DNA of 64,000 nucleotides from Aquimarina sp. MAR_2010_214 (lineage in GTDB: Bacteria > Bacteroidota > Bacteroidia > Flavobacteriales > Flavobacteriaceae): assembly GCF_002846555.1 (NCBI RefSeq), contig NZ_PJMS01000001.1:5611501-5675500 (forward strand). Reading direction: 5' to 3'. Below are positions 26,515 to 36,462 of this stretch, piece by piece. The position numbers and the translations under genes are program-made. The stretch's first letter is position 1; each line of letters begins with the position of its first letter. A model generated the notes under the pieces. That model ran no database searches and was not told the origin of the DNA. It was given only the letters and a program-made list of their open reading frames with translations.

Positions 26515-27777
26515 TTAAAACTTTAATTTTAGAATATGCCATACCTCTTTATTAGTATAGGTAATTGAGAAATTGTAATATTTAACGATACTTTGTATTA
26601 ATGATAGCCCCAGACCTGTAGAGTTATGCTTATCACCATGCTTCTTAAATCGTTCAAACAATTTTTCAGGGGCTATTGGCAAAGGTTCTCCAGTATTCTT
26701 TATTAAAACATAATCTCCAGTAAGTTCTAAAATTATTTTCCCGTGGTTTATATTGTGTTTTATCGCATTACTTATTAGGTTAATAAATAACAAATAAGCC
26801 AAAGTCTCATTAAGTCGAATAATAGGAGCTTCTTTAAAATAAAAAGAGACATCAATATTTTTCATTTCTATTAACTCTTCGACACTTTTTATCATCTCTT
26901 TTAAATAATCTGCTACATTTATATCGACGACATCAATAAATTGATTGTTGCTAATTTTTGACAATAATGAGAGGTTGTCCTTAAGTTTGGATAGTCTTAT
27001 AATGAGTTTATGAATTTGGTTTAAAGCAATTAATTGATCTTTAGAAAAATCATTACCCTGAATAATCAATTCTATTTTATTTTTGATAATCGCAATTGGT
27101 GTTTGGATTTCGTGAGAAGTATTTTCTGTATATTCTTTTAAGTTATTGTAGTCCTTAACCATTTGATTGGTTATTGTTTCTATAGTTGAATTTAACTCTC
27201 GAAATTCTCGAACTTTCGTTTTCTTAAAAGAGAAAGATTGTGGTTTTACGATGTTAAGTTTTTTTATCAAAGAAAGGGTATCATAAAATGGTTTCCATAC
27301 TTTCTTTGATATGATATTACTTAACAGAAACATGGTCATAAAAAACAAAAATGTTATCAATGCGACAATTTCTGTAACTAGTTTTATTAGATCTTCAGAA
27401 GAAAGTAAAGATTTTGAAATCGTAATAATATAAAAATCGTCTTTAACTTGATCCGAAAACACAATCTGTCGAAAACTTATTTCCTCTTTTTTATAGAAAT
27501 CGTATATTTTAACATCCTTAATATGGGTTTCTGTTTTTGGATCATGATCCATTTTTTGTAATGAAATACGGTCTCCTATATTTAAATATAAGGTTTCTAA
27601 TAGGTTATCATATTCACGTAATTCGTATATTAATTGCTCTTTTTCTGCAAATAATTGCTCGTTAAATTCTCTATTTATAATAGATTTTATCATATAATAC
27701 GATAATATCTCTCCTAAAATCGAAATAACTAGAAGTCCTATAAAATAATATCGATTAGATAAGATTAATAATTTCAT
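26515..27777 (-). CDS. Sensor histidine kinase
   Basis: 420 residues. Two membrane segments (about 11-30 and 134-155) enclose a periplasmic sensor region of about 100 residues. HisKA has the phospho-acceptor His222 in TSHEIQTPIAI, followed by the ATPase motifs NAIKHN (N box) and STGLGLSLI (G2 box). It overlaps the upstream response-regulator gene by four bases. The periplasmic part has no family I can name. Probable control target: the divergent membrane-protein gene at 28690. Confidence 0.95.
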   Translation of the reverse strand: MKLLILSNRYYFIGLLVISILGEILSYYMIKSIINREFNEQLFAEKEQLIYELREYDNLLETLYLNIGDRISLQKMDHDPKTETHIKDVKIYDFYKKEEISFRQIVFSDQVKDDFYIITISKSLLSSEDLIKLVTEIVALITFLFFMTMFLLSNIISKKVWKPFYDTLSLIKKLNIVKPQSFSFKKTKVREFRELNSTIETITNQMVKDYNNLKEYTENTSHEIQTPIAIIKNKIELIIQGNDFSKDQLIALNQIHKLIIRLSKLKDNLSLLSKISNNQFIDVVDINVADYLKEMIKSVEELIEMKNIDVSFYFKEAPIIRLNETLAYLLFINLISNAIKHNINHGKIILELTGDYVLIKNTGEPLPIAPEKLFERFKKHGDKHNSTGLGLSLIQSIVKYYNFSITYTNKEVWHILKLKF

Positions 27778-28451
27778 TGATCCGAGAGTTTATAACCTAA
27801 TCCATATACAGTTAAGATATAATTCTTATTACTCTTTTCTTTGATTTTTTTACGTAGATTTTTTAAATGTGAGTAAATAAAATCGAAAGAGTCTGCCATA
27901 TCCATTTGATCTCCCCATAGATGTTCTGCTATGGATTCTTTGGGAATAACTCTATCTGGGTTTGATATAAAAAAAAGCATTAGATCATACTCCTTTCTAG
28001 TTAATTTTAAAACCATATCATTTACTTTTACATACTTCTCATAAGGAAAAACCTCTATTTCATTGTATGTAATACTATTTTGCGCATTAAATTTTTTTCT
28101 TCTTACTATAGCTTTGATCCTCGCATTTAATTCAGGAAGGTCAAAAGGTTTGGTCATGTAATCATCAGCTCCTAAGTCCAGGCCTTTAATTTTAGCATCC
28201 ATAGCATTTCTTGCAGATACAATAATGATTCCTATATCAGAATTCATTTTTTTTACCTGTTTTATTACCTCAAGACCACTTCCATCGGGTAAATTAATAT
28301 CTATAACAAGACAGTCATATTCATAATCCCAACTTTTCTCTTTAGCTTGTTTTAGGTTGTCAACCCATTCGCATAAATAGTCTTCATTTTTGAGGTACTG
28401 GAGTATAGATTCAGCTAATATCGATTCATCTTCAATAATCAAGATTTTCAT
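27774..28451 (-). CDS. OmpR/PhoB-family response regulator
   Basis: 225 residues. Receiver domain with phospho-acceptor Asp51 (VIDINLPDGSG), conserved Thr/Lys (KPFDLPEL) and a C-terminal winged helix (about 130-223, ending VYGLGYKL). First gene of the pair; its stop overlaps the kinase start (ATGA). Divergent from the membrane protein gene. Confidence 0.96.
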   Translation of the reverse strand: MKILIIEDESILAESILQYLKNEDYLCEWVDNLKQAKEKSWDYEYDCLVIDINLPDGSGLEVIKQVKKMNSDIGIIIVSARNAMDAKIKGLDLGADDYMTKPFDLPELNARIKAIVRRKKFNAQNSITYNEIEVFPYEKYVKVNDMVLKLTRKEYDLMLFFISNPDRVIPKESIAEHLWGDQMDMADSFDFIYSHLKNLRKKIKEKSNKNYILTVYGLGYKLSDQ

Positions 28452-28538
28452 CCTTTTTTGATTTTATATTTAATCCGAAATTGAAGTAATTATTATTGCA
28501 GACTGAAAATTATTATTATCAATATATTAATATTAAAC

Positions 28539-28620
28539 AATGACCTCCAAAAATAATATCTTGTTATCATTCAACTCTTCAATTTCATCAATCAAGAATA
28601 TGATATATATCAATTAATTT
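28539..28620 (+). promoter_or_regulatory. Upstream region with FNR-like box, shared with the site cut by IS1595
   Basis: ATGATATATATCAA at 28600-28613 matches TTGAT-N4-ATCAA with one mismatch. The 75 bp around it align with 36379-36456 (shared stretches ATCATTCAA, AATT.ATCAA and TATCAATT). It lies 77 bp before the membrane-protein start at 28690, in the divergent space shared with the two-component system. Confidence 0.5.
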
Positions 28621-28689
28621 GTTGACTATTGAGTGGTTTAAATCAGAATAAATCGATATTTTTAAAGTATTAATTATCACACAAAACTC

Positions 28690-29589
28690 ATGATACAATC
28701 CTCTGATTCACAACATAGGTTAATCACTATTTTAAAACTTTCTACTTTTCTTATTTTTTTAGGAAGAGCCTACCAACACATTATATGGGATGCCCCTTAT
28801 CGAACTTTTTTATGGGATGAAAGTATCTTAAAAAGTGTTGTTGAAAATATTTTTGATGTAACCTGGAACGATTATGTAACCAGCCTTTCTGCTGCTAATA
28901 CAATTTCTTTTTCTATAAAAACGATAGGTGTCTTTTATCTCATTTGCGCTATCATTACCTTAATGATAAAACCCAACATGAAAAAAGCAGGTAAACTCTT
29001 TTTACTTGGCGGAAGTATCGGTTTTTTTATTTTAGCACTCCTGTATTGTAAAGAGAAGTTTTTACACGTTGGACAATTTTTTGAATATACAATTCAATTT
29101 ATTACTCCAGTACTTCTTTACATGGTATTGTTCACCTCTATTGAATTTAAAAAGATACGCGTAATAGCACTTATTGCTATTGCTCTTACATTTAGTTGCC
29201 ATGGTTTATATGCTGTTGGATATTATCCCAGACCAGGTAGTTTCATTGATATGACACTAAATACTCTTCCTATTAGTGAACCTAGTGCCCACGTGATGTT
29301 AAAAATTGCAGGGATTCTAGATTTTGTAGTCGCTATTGCCATTTTCATCCCAAGAATATCCTATGCAGCATTGGTCTATGCATTTGTATGGGGATCACTA
29401 ACTGCCATTGCTCGACTCGTCGGGCATTTTCATATTGAATTTTTATGGAACTCTTTTAGTCAATGGACCTGGGAAATGTTGATTAGATTACCTCATGGTT
29501 TAATTCCCTTGTTTGTAATGATTGCTGATCGACCCAATTTACATTATTGGAAAAAACTCCCTTTTGGAAAAAAACCTCAAACCGTATAA
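28690..29589 (+). CDS. Integral membrane protein of unknown function
   Basis: 299 residues with about eight hydrophobic helices (near 15-30, 78-95, 105-120, 130-148, 157-177, 205-222, 226-242 and 262-278). Between them are conserved-looking polar pieces such as GRAYQHIIWDAPYRTFLWDE and SCHGLYAVGYYPRPG. Several membrane-located histidines (His24, His172, His245, His247) could bind haem or a metal, but that is a guess. I do not recognise the family. The FNR-like box and the divergent two-component genes suggest environmentally controlled expression. A terminator follows. Confidence 0.85.
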   Translation: MIQSSDSQHRLITILKLSTFLIFLGRAYQHIIWDAPYRTFLWDESILKSVVENIFDVTWNDYVTSLSAANTISFSIKTIGVFYLICAIITLMIKPNMKKAGKLFLLGGSIGFFILALLYCKEKFLHVGQFFEYTIQFITPVLLYMVLFTSIEFKKIRVIALIAIALTFSCHGLYAVGYYPRPGSFIDMTLNTLPISEPSAHVMLKIAGILDFVVAIAIFIPRISYAALVYAFVWGSLTAIARLVGHFHIEFLWNSFSQWTWEMLIRLPHGLIPLFVMIADRPNLHYWKKLPFGKKPQTV

Positions 29590-29611
29590 TTTATTCATCA
29601 TTGTATTTCGT

Positions 29612-29646
29612 AAATAATCCTCATAGATTTTCCCGAGGATTATTTA
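29612..29646 (+). terminator. Terminator after the membrane protein gene
   Basis: ATAATCCTC-ATAGATTTTCCC-GAGGATTAT with TT following: a 9-bp stem 22 bp after the stop. Confidence 0.7.
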
Positions 29647-29920
29647 TGTAATACATCATATTCGCTCGCTCTTTATCTTGATTTTAAACGAATCGAGTTA
29701 TGTAGTCCTAATTTAATGTAAGGGTTTAATTCAAAACCTTCAAATTGAACCGTTCTTCATAACAACTTCTAGACTGCACTCCTTTAGATTTATTTTAGAT
29801 AGATATCGCATACCGATATTTTACACCTAAACACACTTCATATAAGTTCCTACAAATAAGTGTTTTAAAATAAAAAGCATAATTTCATTAAATAAACTTT
29901 AAAGCATTAATCTTCCTATA
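29647..29920. other. Gap between two convergent terminators
   Basis: 274 AT-rich bases without a reading frame or structure that I can support. It separates the unknown membrane-protein gene and the large protease gene, which converge here. Confidence 0.4.
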
Positions 29921-29955
29921 AAAAAAACTGCCTGAACTTATGTTCAGGCAGTTTA
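29921..29955 (-). terminator. Terminator of the giant protease gene
   Basis: ACTGCCTGAAC-TTAT-GTTCAGGCAGT with an A-run on its left (a T-run for the minus strand), 20 bp after the stop at 29976. Confidence 0.85.
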
Positions 29956-29975
29956 ATAAAAGTAAGAAAGATATT

Positions 29976-32900
29976 TTATCTCTTAATAAATTTCTTACTC
30001 ACCTCTCCTTTTCTTGTTTTAATAACAATGAAGTATACTCCGGCATTCAATTTATCAATGGCATAGGTTGTTGTCTCTGATTTAAAGTTCACTTTATCAA
30101 CCACCCTTCCAAACATGTCTCTAATGATTGCTTCCGACCTGTTGGCCTTAGCATAATCAGGATATTTGATGTGTAACATACCTGATTCTATTGGGTTTGG
30201 ATGAATTTCCAGTTTCTTCTCTACAACACTGTTGTCACCTGTCAATGAAGTATTACTTCGTTGAGCAACAGCTCTTACCGTATGCGGATTATCGACAGTC
30301 ACAACACTACCTCCTGTAGGGTTCCAAACATCAATATTGGTAGGTAAAACAAACAAGTTGTTGTCACTTAATTGTCCAACACTACTCGCATTATCTACTT
30401 TAATGGTTCTAAGTTCTATCTTGTTTTTATCGATCCATAACCACTTAAACTGGTTAAACGATCCCGCTGCTCTTGTCCAGTTCTTAGTATCAGAAGCATT
30501 ACGTAAGGGAGCTCCCCAACATCCTTCTCCAACATAGATAGCTCTCTTTGGATCTGAATCTACTCTCACAAACCCTTCATCACTTCCGGTAGCTGTTGAT
30601 GGTTTGATTGGCCAGGTACGTTTCACTACGTGAGAATCACTCTCCATCACCAATTGTACAGCATGAGTGTAAAAAGGTTTAGACCATGCTTCATACTGAT
30701 CATTTTGTTCTGATTTACCAGGCTCATGAGGTCTGGTTGCTCTATGATACTGTGCTACTGCCCATGTGTGATTAGCAGAGTTAGACGTTAAATCATTAGC
30801 TAACCAAGTTCCTTGTGTACCTGCTGGGGTTACCTCTGTGTTTAAGGTATAGGTTCTCATCAAACTACCTCCAAAACTCAACGCATAGTATTCTCCTCCA
30901 GCTGCGGTAGGAATATCAAAAAGATCTCTGATATCATTCGATTTCTCATGATTACCTCGTGCGGCAACAACAGGAATCATCCTTCCATCAGAACCAATAG
31001 TTAATTGCCAGTCTTCAAACCAGTTTTGCCATTGAGAACTCGATGAAGAACTTGTCATATCTCCACCAAAGAGTACAGCATGTGGTCTGATCTTGGCAAC
31101 AAGTTTATTAGCATTTTGTCTTGGAGTACGATTGTTTCGAGAATCTCCTCCTGCTACAATTGATAAACGGGTATTAGGATCACTAGGCGCAGTCTTAAAC
31201 CAGAATCTTTTAGAAACTCCTTCACTATCCTTGATCACAAAATAATAAGCAGTATCTGCCTGAAGTCCTGTTAATCTAGCATAATTATTACTCATTCCTT
31301 TACTAGAAACCGTTCTATCTACAGTTTTACTAAGCGGATATGATGCAGCATTACTACCAAAATCTGTAGTACCGTAATGTACCACAGGATTCGTTCCTCG
31401 TACCTGATTCCATCCTACAACCATAGTGGTAGACGTATTACCTCTCCAGGTTAATCGATACTTTTCTGTTGAAGTACTGATAACAGGAGCTTCAGTAAAG
31501 GTCGCTGTTACGGTCTTATCAGAACTCATCGAGATAGATGTCGGATTCGTATTGCCTGATAGAGCACCAGACCACCCGCTAAAATCCCATCCTGATGCAG
31601 CAGTAGCTGTAACCGTTACAGATGTTCCTGAGTTATAGGTTCCTCCTCCACTTACTGTTCCTTGTCCTGTTGTATTGGTCGTTAAAGTATATTGAACAAC
31701 ATTCGTTGTCTTAACATTAGCAGCGTTACTACTGCCAGATACATTGCCTGCAGCATCTTTAGCCTTTACAGTAAAACTATATGTAGTATTGGCTGTAAGA
31801 CCACTAACACTATATGTAGTACTTGTTGATGAACCAATACTTGTTCCATCCTGATATATATCATATCCTGTAACGCCAGTATTGTCTGTCGAAGCGTCCC
31901 AACTAAGATCTGCTGATGTATTAGCAATATTAGAAGCTGTTAAATTTGCAGGTACCGTTGGTGCTTGTGTATCTGGAACGATAGAAATAATCTTCACATT
32001 ATCGATTGCCATATCACTACTCCATCCTGATCCCGTCGTTGCTTTGAATTGTAACTTGATTACAGATCCAGCATAAGAAGTAAGTGCAACTGTAGCTTGG
32101 TTCCAAACATCTCCTTGACTACCATTCTTTGACCATATAGAAGTATAAGTAACTCCATTATCTGTACTTGCTAAAACTTCCATATTCCCCATAGCAGTTC
32201 CTTGCATATGGTATCCGAATTCCAGTGATCCATTAGGAACTCCTGTTAGGTCTATACAAGGACTATTTAATAAAGCCACTTTATTTGGGCTACCTGGTGG
32301 AGTGACATTGGTCGAAGCTTCGGTATACAGATAGAAAGAACCATCCTGTCCGCTTGCCGGACCAGTAGCATTTGATGGAGTACCTCCTGAATCTCGAGTC
32401 CAATCAATATCATCACCTGTAGCGTTGGTCCAAACTCCTAAATCAGACTCAAAACTCTCACTATATGGAAAACTATTAATCCCAGCACATGCTGGAGTGT
32501 CTGTAGTAGTGACATTAGCAACATTACTGTTTCCTGATACATTACCTGCTGCATCTTTAGCTTTTACCGTAAAACTATATGCTGTTGAAGCTGTAAGACC
32601 GGTAACACTAAAACTAGTTGTTGCAGATGTTCCTATACTACTACCTCCCTGAAAAATCTCATATTCGGTAACGCCTACATTATCTGTAGAAGCAGTCCAG
32701 GATAAATCAGCTGTTGTTGCGCCAATATTAGAAGCTGCTAAACTTGCTGGAGTACTTGGTGCCTGTGTATCGAGTGTTGCAGAAATGATCTTTACATTAT
32801 CGATTGCCATATCACTTCTATAATCTGGTCCCGTAGTACCTTTTAACTGTAGTTTTATCACACTACCTCCATAGCTAGATAAACTTACTACCTGAGAATT

Positions 32901-35900
32901 CCAATTATTACCCTGATCACCTGTCAAACTCCAAGCACTAGTCCATGTGGCTCCATCATCTGTAGAAACTCTAATTTCTAAAGTTCCCATATTAGATCCA
33001 TACATATGATAATCAAAACTAAGTTCTGAGCTTGGCTGATTAGAAAGATCAATACAAGGACTGGTTAAAAGTGCAACCTTATTTGGAAATCCATTTCCAT
33101 TTCCTGAGGCTTCGGTATAGATATAACTACTACCATTTGTTGCCGAAGATGGCCCTGTACTTGAAGAAGGTGTTCCTCCACTATCTACTGTCCAGTTAAT
33201 ATCGTCACCCGTTTCTTGTACCCAAACACCTACATTACCTTCAAAACTCTCACTATATGGAAAACTATTAATCCCAGCACATGCCGGAGTAGCTGTAGTA
33301 GTGACATTAGCAACATTGCTGTTTGCTGATACATTACCTGCTGCATCTTTAGCTTTTACCTTAAAACTATATGATGTTGAAGCGGTAAGACCAGTAACAC
33401 TAAAACTAGTTGTTGCAGATGTTCCTATACTACTACCTCTCTGAAAAATCTCATATTCGGTAACCCCAACATTATCTGTAGAAGCAGTCCAGGATAAATC
33501 AGCTGTTGTTGCGCCAATATTAGAAGCTGCTAAACTTGCTGGAGTACTTGGTGCTTGTGTATCGAGTGTTGCAGAAATGATCTTTACATTATCGATTGCC
33601 ATATCACTTCTATAATCTGGTCCCGTAGTACCTTTTAACTGTAGTTTTATCACACTACCTCCATAGCTAGATAAACTTACTACCTGAGAATTCCAATTAT
33701 TACCCTGATCACCTGTCAAACTCCAAGCACTAGTCCATGTGGCTCCATCATCTGTAGAAACTCTAATTTCTAAAGTTCCCATATTAGATCCATACATATG
33801 ATAATCAAAACTAAGTTCTGAGCTTGGCTGATTAGAAAGATCAATACAAGGACTGGTTAAAAGTGCAACCTTATTTGGAAATCCATTTCCGTTTCCTGAG
33901 GCTTCGGTATAGATATAACTACTACCATTTGTTGCCGAAGATGGCCCTGTAGTTGAAGAAGGTGTTCCGCTGCTATCTACTGTCCAATCAATATCATCAC
34001 TCGTTTCTTGTACCCAAGCACCTACGTTACCTTCAAAACTTTCACTATAGGGAAAGCTATTAATCCCAGCACATGCCGGAGTAGCTGTGGTGGAAACATT
34101 AACAGTACTACTATTTCCTGACACATTTCCTGCAGCATCTTTGGCTTTTACTCTAAAACTATATGATGTTGAAGCGGTAAGACCAGTAACACTAAAGCTT
34201 GTAGTAGTAGATGTACCGATACTAGTGTTTCCTTGAAATACTTCGTATACGCTAACACCAATGTTATCTGTTGAAGCCGTCCAACTAAGATCAACAGTTG
34301 TTGAACCAATATTAGAAGCTGTTACGTTTGTAGGTACACTTGGTGCTTCATTATCAACTACAACAGTAGTACTAACACCACTAGCTACAAGAGAAAAATC
34401 TTGCGAACCATTAGTCAAAGTACCTTTATGAGTTACCGTAACCGTATAGGTTCCTGCCGCTAAAACTGCATCTATTTTTTCTACATTATCTCTAAAATTA
34501 TCTCCTTTTTGAGCAGCATCACTATAATTATTAAAGCTTCCATTAGGTACCATTACCCAAGGAGAATATGTATTCCCATTTCCGGTTACACGAACATCCA
34601 GGTCATTTACCAATACAGGTGTATTTCCTGAACCAATCGCACCAGCAGGATCATTCCATACTATAGTCAAAGCTAATGGGGTAGATCCGTCAGAAATGAT
34701 AGTTCTGGTATATGTACTTCCATTATTTAGCGTTAATTCATCCATAACAGATGCACTGCCATTATTACTGATTACCTGAGCAGCCCTTTCTGCATTAATC
34801 AAACCCCATCCACTTGCAAAATCAGGACCATCATTGGCTCCCATTTCATCAGCAGTATCAATAATCAATCCTTTAGCTGTAGCAGCTCTCATGTATACTC
34901 CGTTGATATTTTTATAGTGTTCCTGTAACAAGGCAATAGTACCTGCTGTGGCAGGAGTCGACATCGAAGTACCACTCTTAGTAGTATAATCTGTATCATT
35001 TGCATTATTAGAAGAATATACAGTAGTACCATTATTAGTAATATCTGGTTTAATTCTCCAGTCATCAGAAGGGCCATAAGAACTAGATGAAGACATACTT
35101 ACAGAAGAAGGTCCTGTATAGTTTAGCACATCATTACAATTTCCGACAACCAGTAAATTCTTTGCAAGCTGGTTAGTTTTTACTATACCATAATTATTTC
35201 CACTATTTCCTGCAGATTTACAATGCAGATAAAATGGAGCATTATAGGTAACTTCATCCATATCACGTGCAGTAGCGTCATAAACACCTGCAGAGCCGCT
35301 TGGGGTATTGGAATTATTAGCTAAGATTCCTCCGGCAGCAGCAAATGAAGCTGCTTCTGATACCATCCCAGAAGCTGTATAGTTTTTTATAGTTGCCCCA
35401 GAGGCCATTCCTCTAGCCGCTGCATCAGTACCACTGGCAATTAATGTACCTCCTGTATGTGTTCCATGGCTAGTAACAGATCCTCCATCACCTCCATTAG
35501 AAGCTCTGCCTCCAAATTCCTGATGAGTTGGTCTGGCATAACCACTTTCCCAAACACCTATTTCGATGCCAGCTCCAGTAAGATTAAGACCTGATGCCCC
35601 ACCTGTCCATATTTTATTTGTACGTCCAGAAGCTGCAGCATCAACATTATCATCATAAGCATAAATAGCTTCACCTTTTTCATTAAAAGAATAAAAAACC
35701 CCTAACCGACCGTCTTTTGTGGTCTTTGTAAGAGGCATTCTTTGACTTGCAACTTTAGCCCTATTGGCATTATTTGCATTATTAGATCTGTTAATAACCC
35801 GTTGTAGGGCTTGTAAATTGGTTTGTTTTTTAATATTCTCTCGGTCATTCTGATTTTGTGCGTTAACGAATATCGAAAACAACAAAAACGGAATAAGGAG

Positions 35901-35924
35901 GAATATACTCTTCCTTGATTTCAT
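29976..35924 (-). CDS. Secreted subtilase / MAM / Fn3 / purple acid phosphatase-like fusion with T9SS signal
   Basis: 1982 residues. Signal peptide 1-22; S8 peptidase about 100-385; jelly-roll about 390-515; then Fn3 and MAM-like domains alternating (Fn3 about 525, 790, 1054 and 1320; MAM about 619, 883 and 1147). A short InlB-like repeat (about 1415-1480) and an Fn3-like cap with a metallophosphatase (about 1485-1790; GGDSR, GGDM, GNHE, SDSH) follow. A type IX secretion sorting domain ends the protein (about 1905-1982). Peptidase residues: His153 (SHGTH), Asn240 (SAGN) and Ser320 (SGTSMS); the usual aspartate is Glu126 (GVWESG). Probably exported to the cell surface to act on proteins and phosphate esters. 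Fn3-MAM unit 2/3 is a recent DNA duplication. Confidence 0.92.
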   Translation of the reverse strand: MKSRKSIFLLIPFLLFSIFVNAQNQNDRENIKKQTNLQALQRVINRSNNANNANRAKVASQRMPLTKTTKDGRLGVFYSFNEKGEAIYAYDDNVDAAASGRTNKIWTGGASGLNLTGAGIEIGVWESGYARPTHQEFGGRASNGGDGGSVTSHGTHTGGTLIASGTDAAARGMASGATIKNYTASGMVSEAASFAAAGGILANNSNTPSGSAGVYDATARDMDEVTYNAPFYLHCKSAGNSGNNYGIVKTNQLAKNLLVVGNCNDVLNYTGPSSVSMSSSSSYGPSDDWRIKPDITNNGTTVYSSNNANDTDYTTKSGTSMSTPATAGTIALLQEHYKNINGVYMRAATAKGLIIDTADEMGANDGPDFASGWGLINAERAAQVISNNGSASVMDELTLNNGSTYTRTIISDGSTPLALTIVWNDPAGAIGSGNTPVLVNDLDVRVTGNGNTYSPWVMVPNGSFNNYSDAAQKGDNFRDNVEKIDAVLAAGTYTVTVTHKGTLTNGSQDFSLVASGVSTTVVVDNEAPSVPTNVTASNIGSTTVDLSWTASTDNIGVSVYEVFQGNTSIGTSTTTSFSVTGLTASTSYSFRVKAKDAAGNVSGNSSTVNVSTTATPACAGINSFPYSESFEGNVGAWVQETSDDIDWTVDSSGTPSSTTGPSSATNGSSYIYTEASGNGNGFPNKVALLTSPCIDLSNQPSSELSFDYHMYGSNMGTLEIRVSTDDGATWTSAWSLTGDQGNNWNSQVVSLSSYGGSVIKLQLKGTTGPDYRSDMAIDNVKIISATLDTQAPSTPASLAASNIGATTADLSWTASTDNVGVTEYEIFQRGSSIGTSATTSFSVTGLTASTSYSFKVKAKDAAGNVSANSNVANVTTTATPACAGINSFPYSESFEGNVGVWVQETGDDINWTVDSGGTPSSSTGPSSATNGSSYIYTEASGNGNGFPNKVALLTSPCIDLSNQPSSELSFDYHMYGSNMGTLEIRVSTDDGATWTSAWSLTGDQGNNWNSQVVSLSSYGGSVIKLQLKGTTGPDYRSDMAIDNVKIISATLDTQAPSTPASLAASNIGATTADLSWTASTDNVGVTEYEIFQGGSSIGTSATTSFSVTGLTASTAYSFTVKAKDAAGNVSGNSNVANVTTTDTPACAGINSFPYSESFESDLGVWTNATGDDIDWTRDSGGTPSNATGPASGQDGSFYLYTEASTNVTPPGSPNKVALLNSPCIDLTGVPNGSLEFGYHMQGTAMGNMEVLASTDNGVTYTSIWSKNGSQGDVWNQATVALTSYAGSVIKLQFKATTGSGWSSDMAIDNVKIISIVPDTQAPTVPANLTASNIANTSADLSWDASTDNTGVTGYDIYQDGTSIGSSTSTTYSVSGLTANTTYSFTVKAKDAAGNVSGSSNAANVKTTNVVQYTLTTNTTGQGTVSGGGTYNSGTSVTVTATAASGWDFSGWSGALSGNTNPTSISMSSDKTVTATFTEAPVISTSTEKYRLTWRGNTSTTMVVGWNQVRGTNPVVHYGTTDFGSNAASYPLSKTVDRTVSSKGMSNNYARLTGLQADTAYYFVIKDSEGVSKRFWFKTAPSDPNTRLSIVAGGDSRNNRTPRQNANKLVAKIRPHAVLFGGDMTSSSSSSQWQNWFEDWQLTIGSDGRMIPVVAARGNHEKSNDIRDLFDIPTAAGGEYYALSFGGSLMRTYTLNTEVTPAGTQGTWLANDLTSNSANHTWAVAQYHRATRPHEPGKSEQNDQYEAWSKPFYTHAVQLVMESDSHVVKRTWPIKPSTATGSDEGFVRVDSDPKRAIYVGEGCWGAPLRNASDTKNWTRAAGSFNQFKWLWIDKNKIELRTIKVDNASSVGQLSDNNLFVLPTNIDVWNPTGGSVVTVDNPHTVRAVAQRSNTSLTGDNSVVEKKLEIHPNPIESGMLHIKYPDYAKANRSEAIIRDMFGRVVDKVNFKSETTTYAIDKLNAGVYFIVIKTRKGEVSKKFIKR
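32470..34053 (-). repeat. Tandem 792-bp repeat inside the protease gene
   Basis: Two almost identical in-frame units of 792 bp (264 codons, one Fn3 plus one MAM-like domain). Example: GTGTATCGAGTGTTGCAGAA occurs at 32765 and again at 33557. Differences are scattered single bases. Boundaries are approximate. The third unit (about 31680-32469) is clearly more diverged. Confidence 0.85.
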
Positions 35925-36462
35925 GAGTTGAGTTTTAATTAATTAAGATTGTGTGTTAAAAAAAATTAGCTTAAGATTTTAAAAGAGAAAAATCTTTTAT
36001 GTCCAAAAAAGACATTGGGGTCGGGGAATAATAACTTTTGTTTTATTACTTGTGGTTTTTTGAGTATTCATAAGTACTAATTAAAATGGTTGTGTCTATT
36101 TATTATGACGTATTAATTTTGACTACCCCCTAGTTCGTTATCTTTTTTCCGAAATAAAAGCTTTACTGCCAATGCATTATAAGTCATCAATATAGACTAC
36201 ACACCTACTCTACATGTAGTTTATTCTTTTATAAGAGTATTAAGGGCTCTTATAAAGGTTTAATATGGTTTTGCCTTTTTCTACAATTAGTAATTTGAAA
36301 TAGTAATAGGGGATACTATATGAAATTAGAGATAAGAGCATTTTACTGGTTCTCATAATCTTGTGTAGGTTTACAGTTAATGATGTTTCAAAAATACTCT
36401 CTTATCATCATTCAAATCCTCGAATTAATCAACCCAAACCTTGATATTTATCAATTTTTTTT
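35925..36462. other. Intergenic stretch between protease gene and IS1595, with FNR box
   Basis: The left part (35925-36000) is the protease leader and carries an AAGATTTT...AAAATCTT stem. The right end holds the promoter-like block 36379-36462. No reading frame was found. Confidence 0.45.
36379..36462 (+). promoter_or_regulatory. FNR-box promoter interrupted by IS1595
   Basis: TTGATATTTATCAA at 36441-36454 is a perfect TTGAT-N4-ATCAA box. The 75 bp around it align with the promoter of the membrane-protein gene at 28539-28620. Eight bases after the box the insertion sequence begins, so whatever plus-strand gene this promoter served has been separated from it. Confidence 0.55.

Noticed and set aside
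30337..32652. Several plus-strand frames inside the giant protease gene
   Set aside because: They are shadows of the repetitive Fn3/MAM coding sequence and lack start signals.
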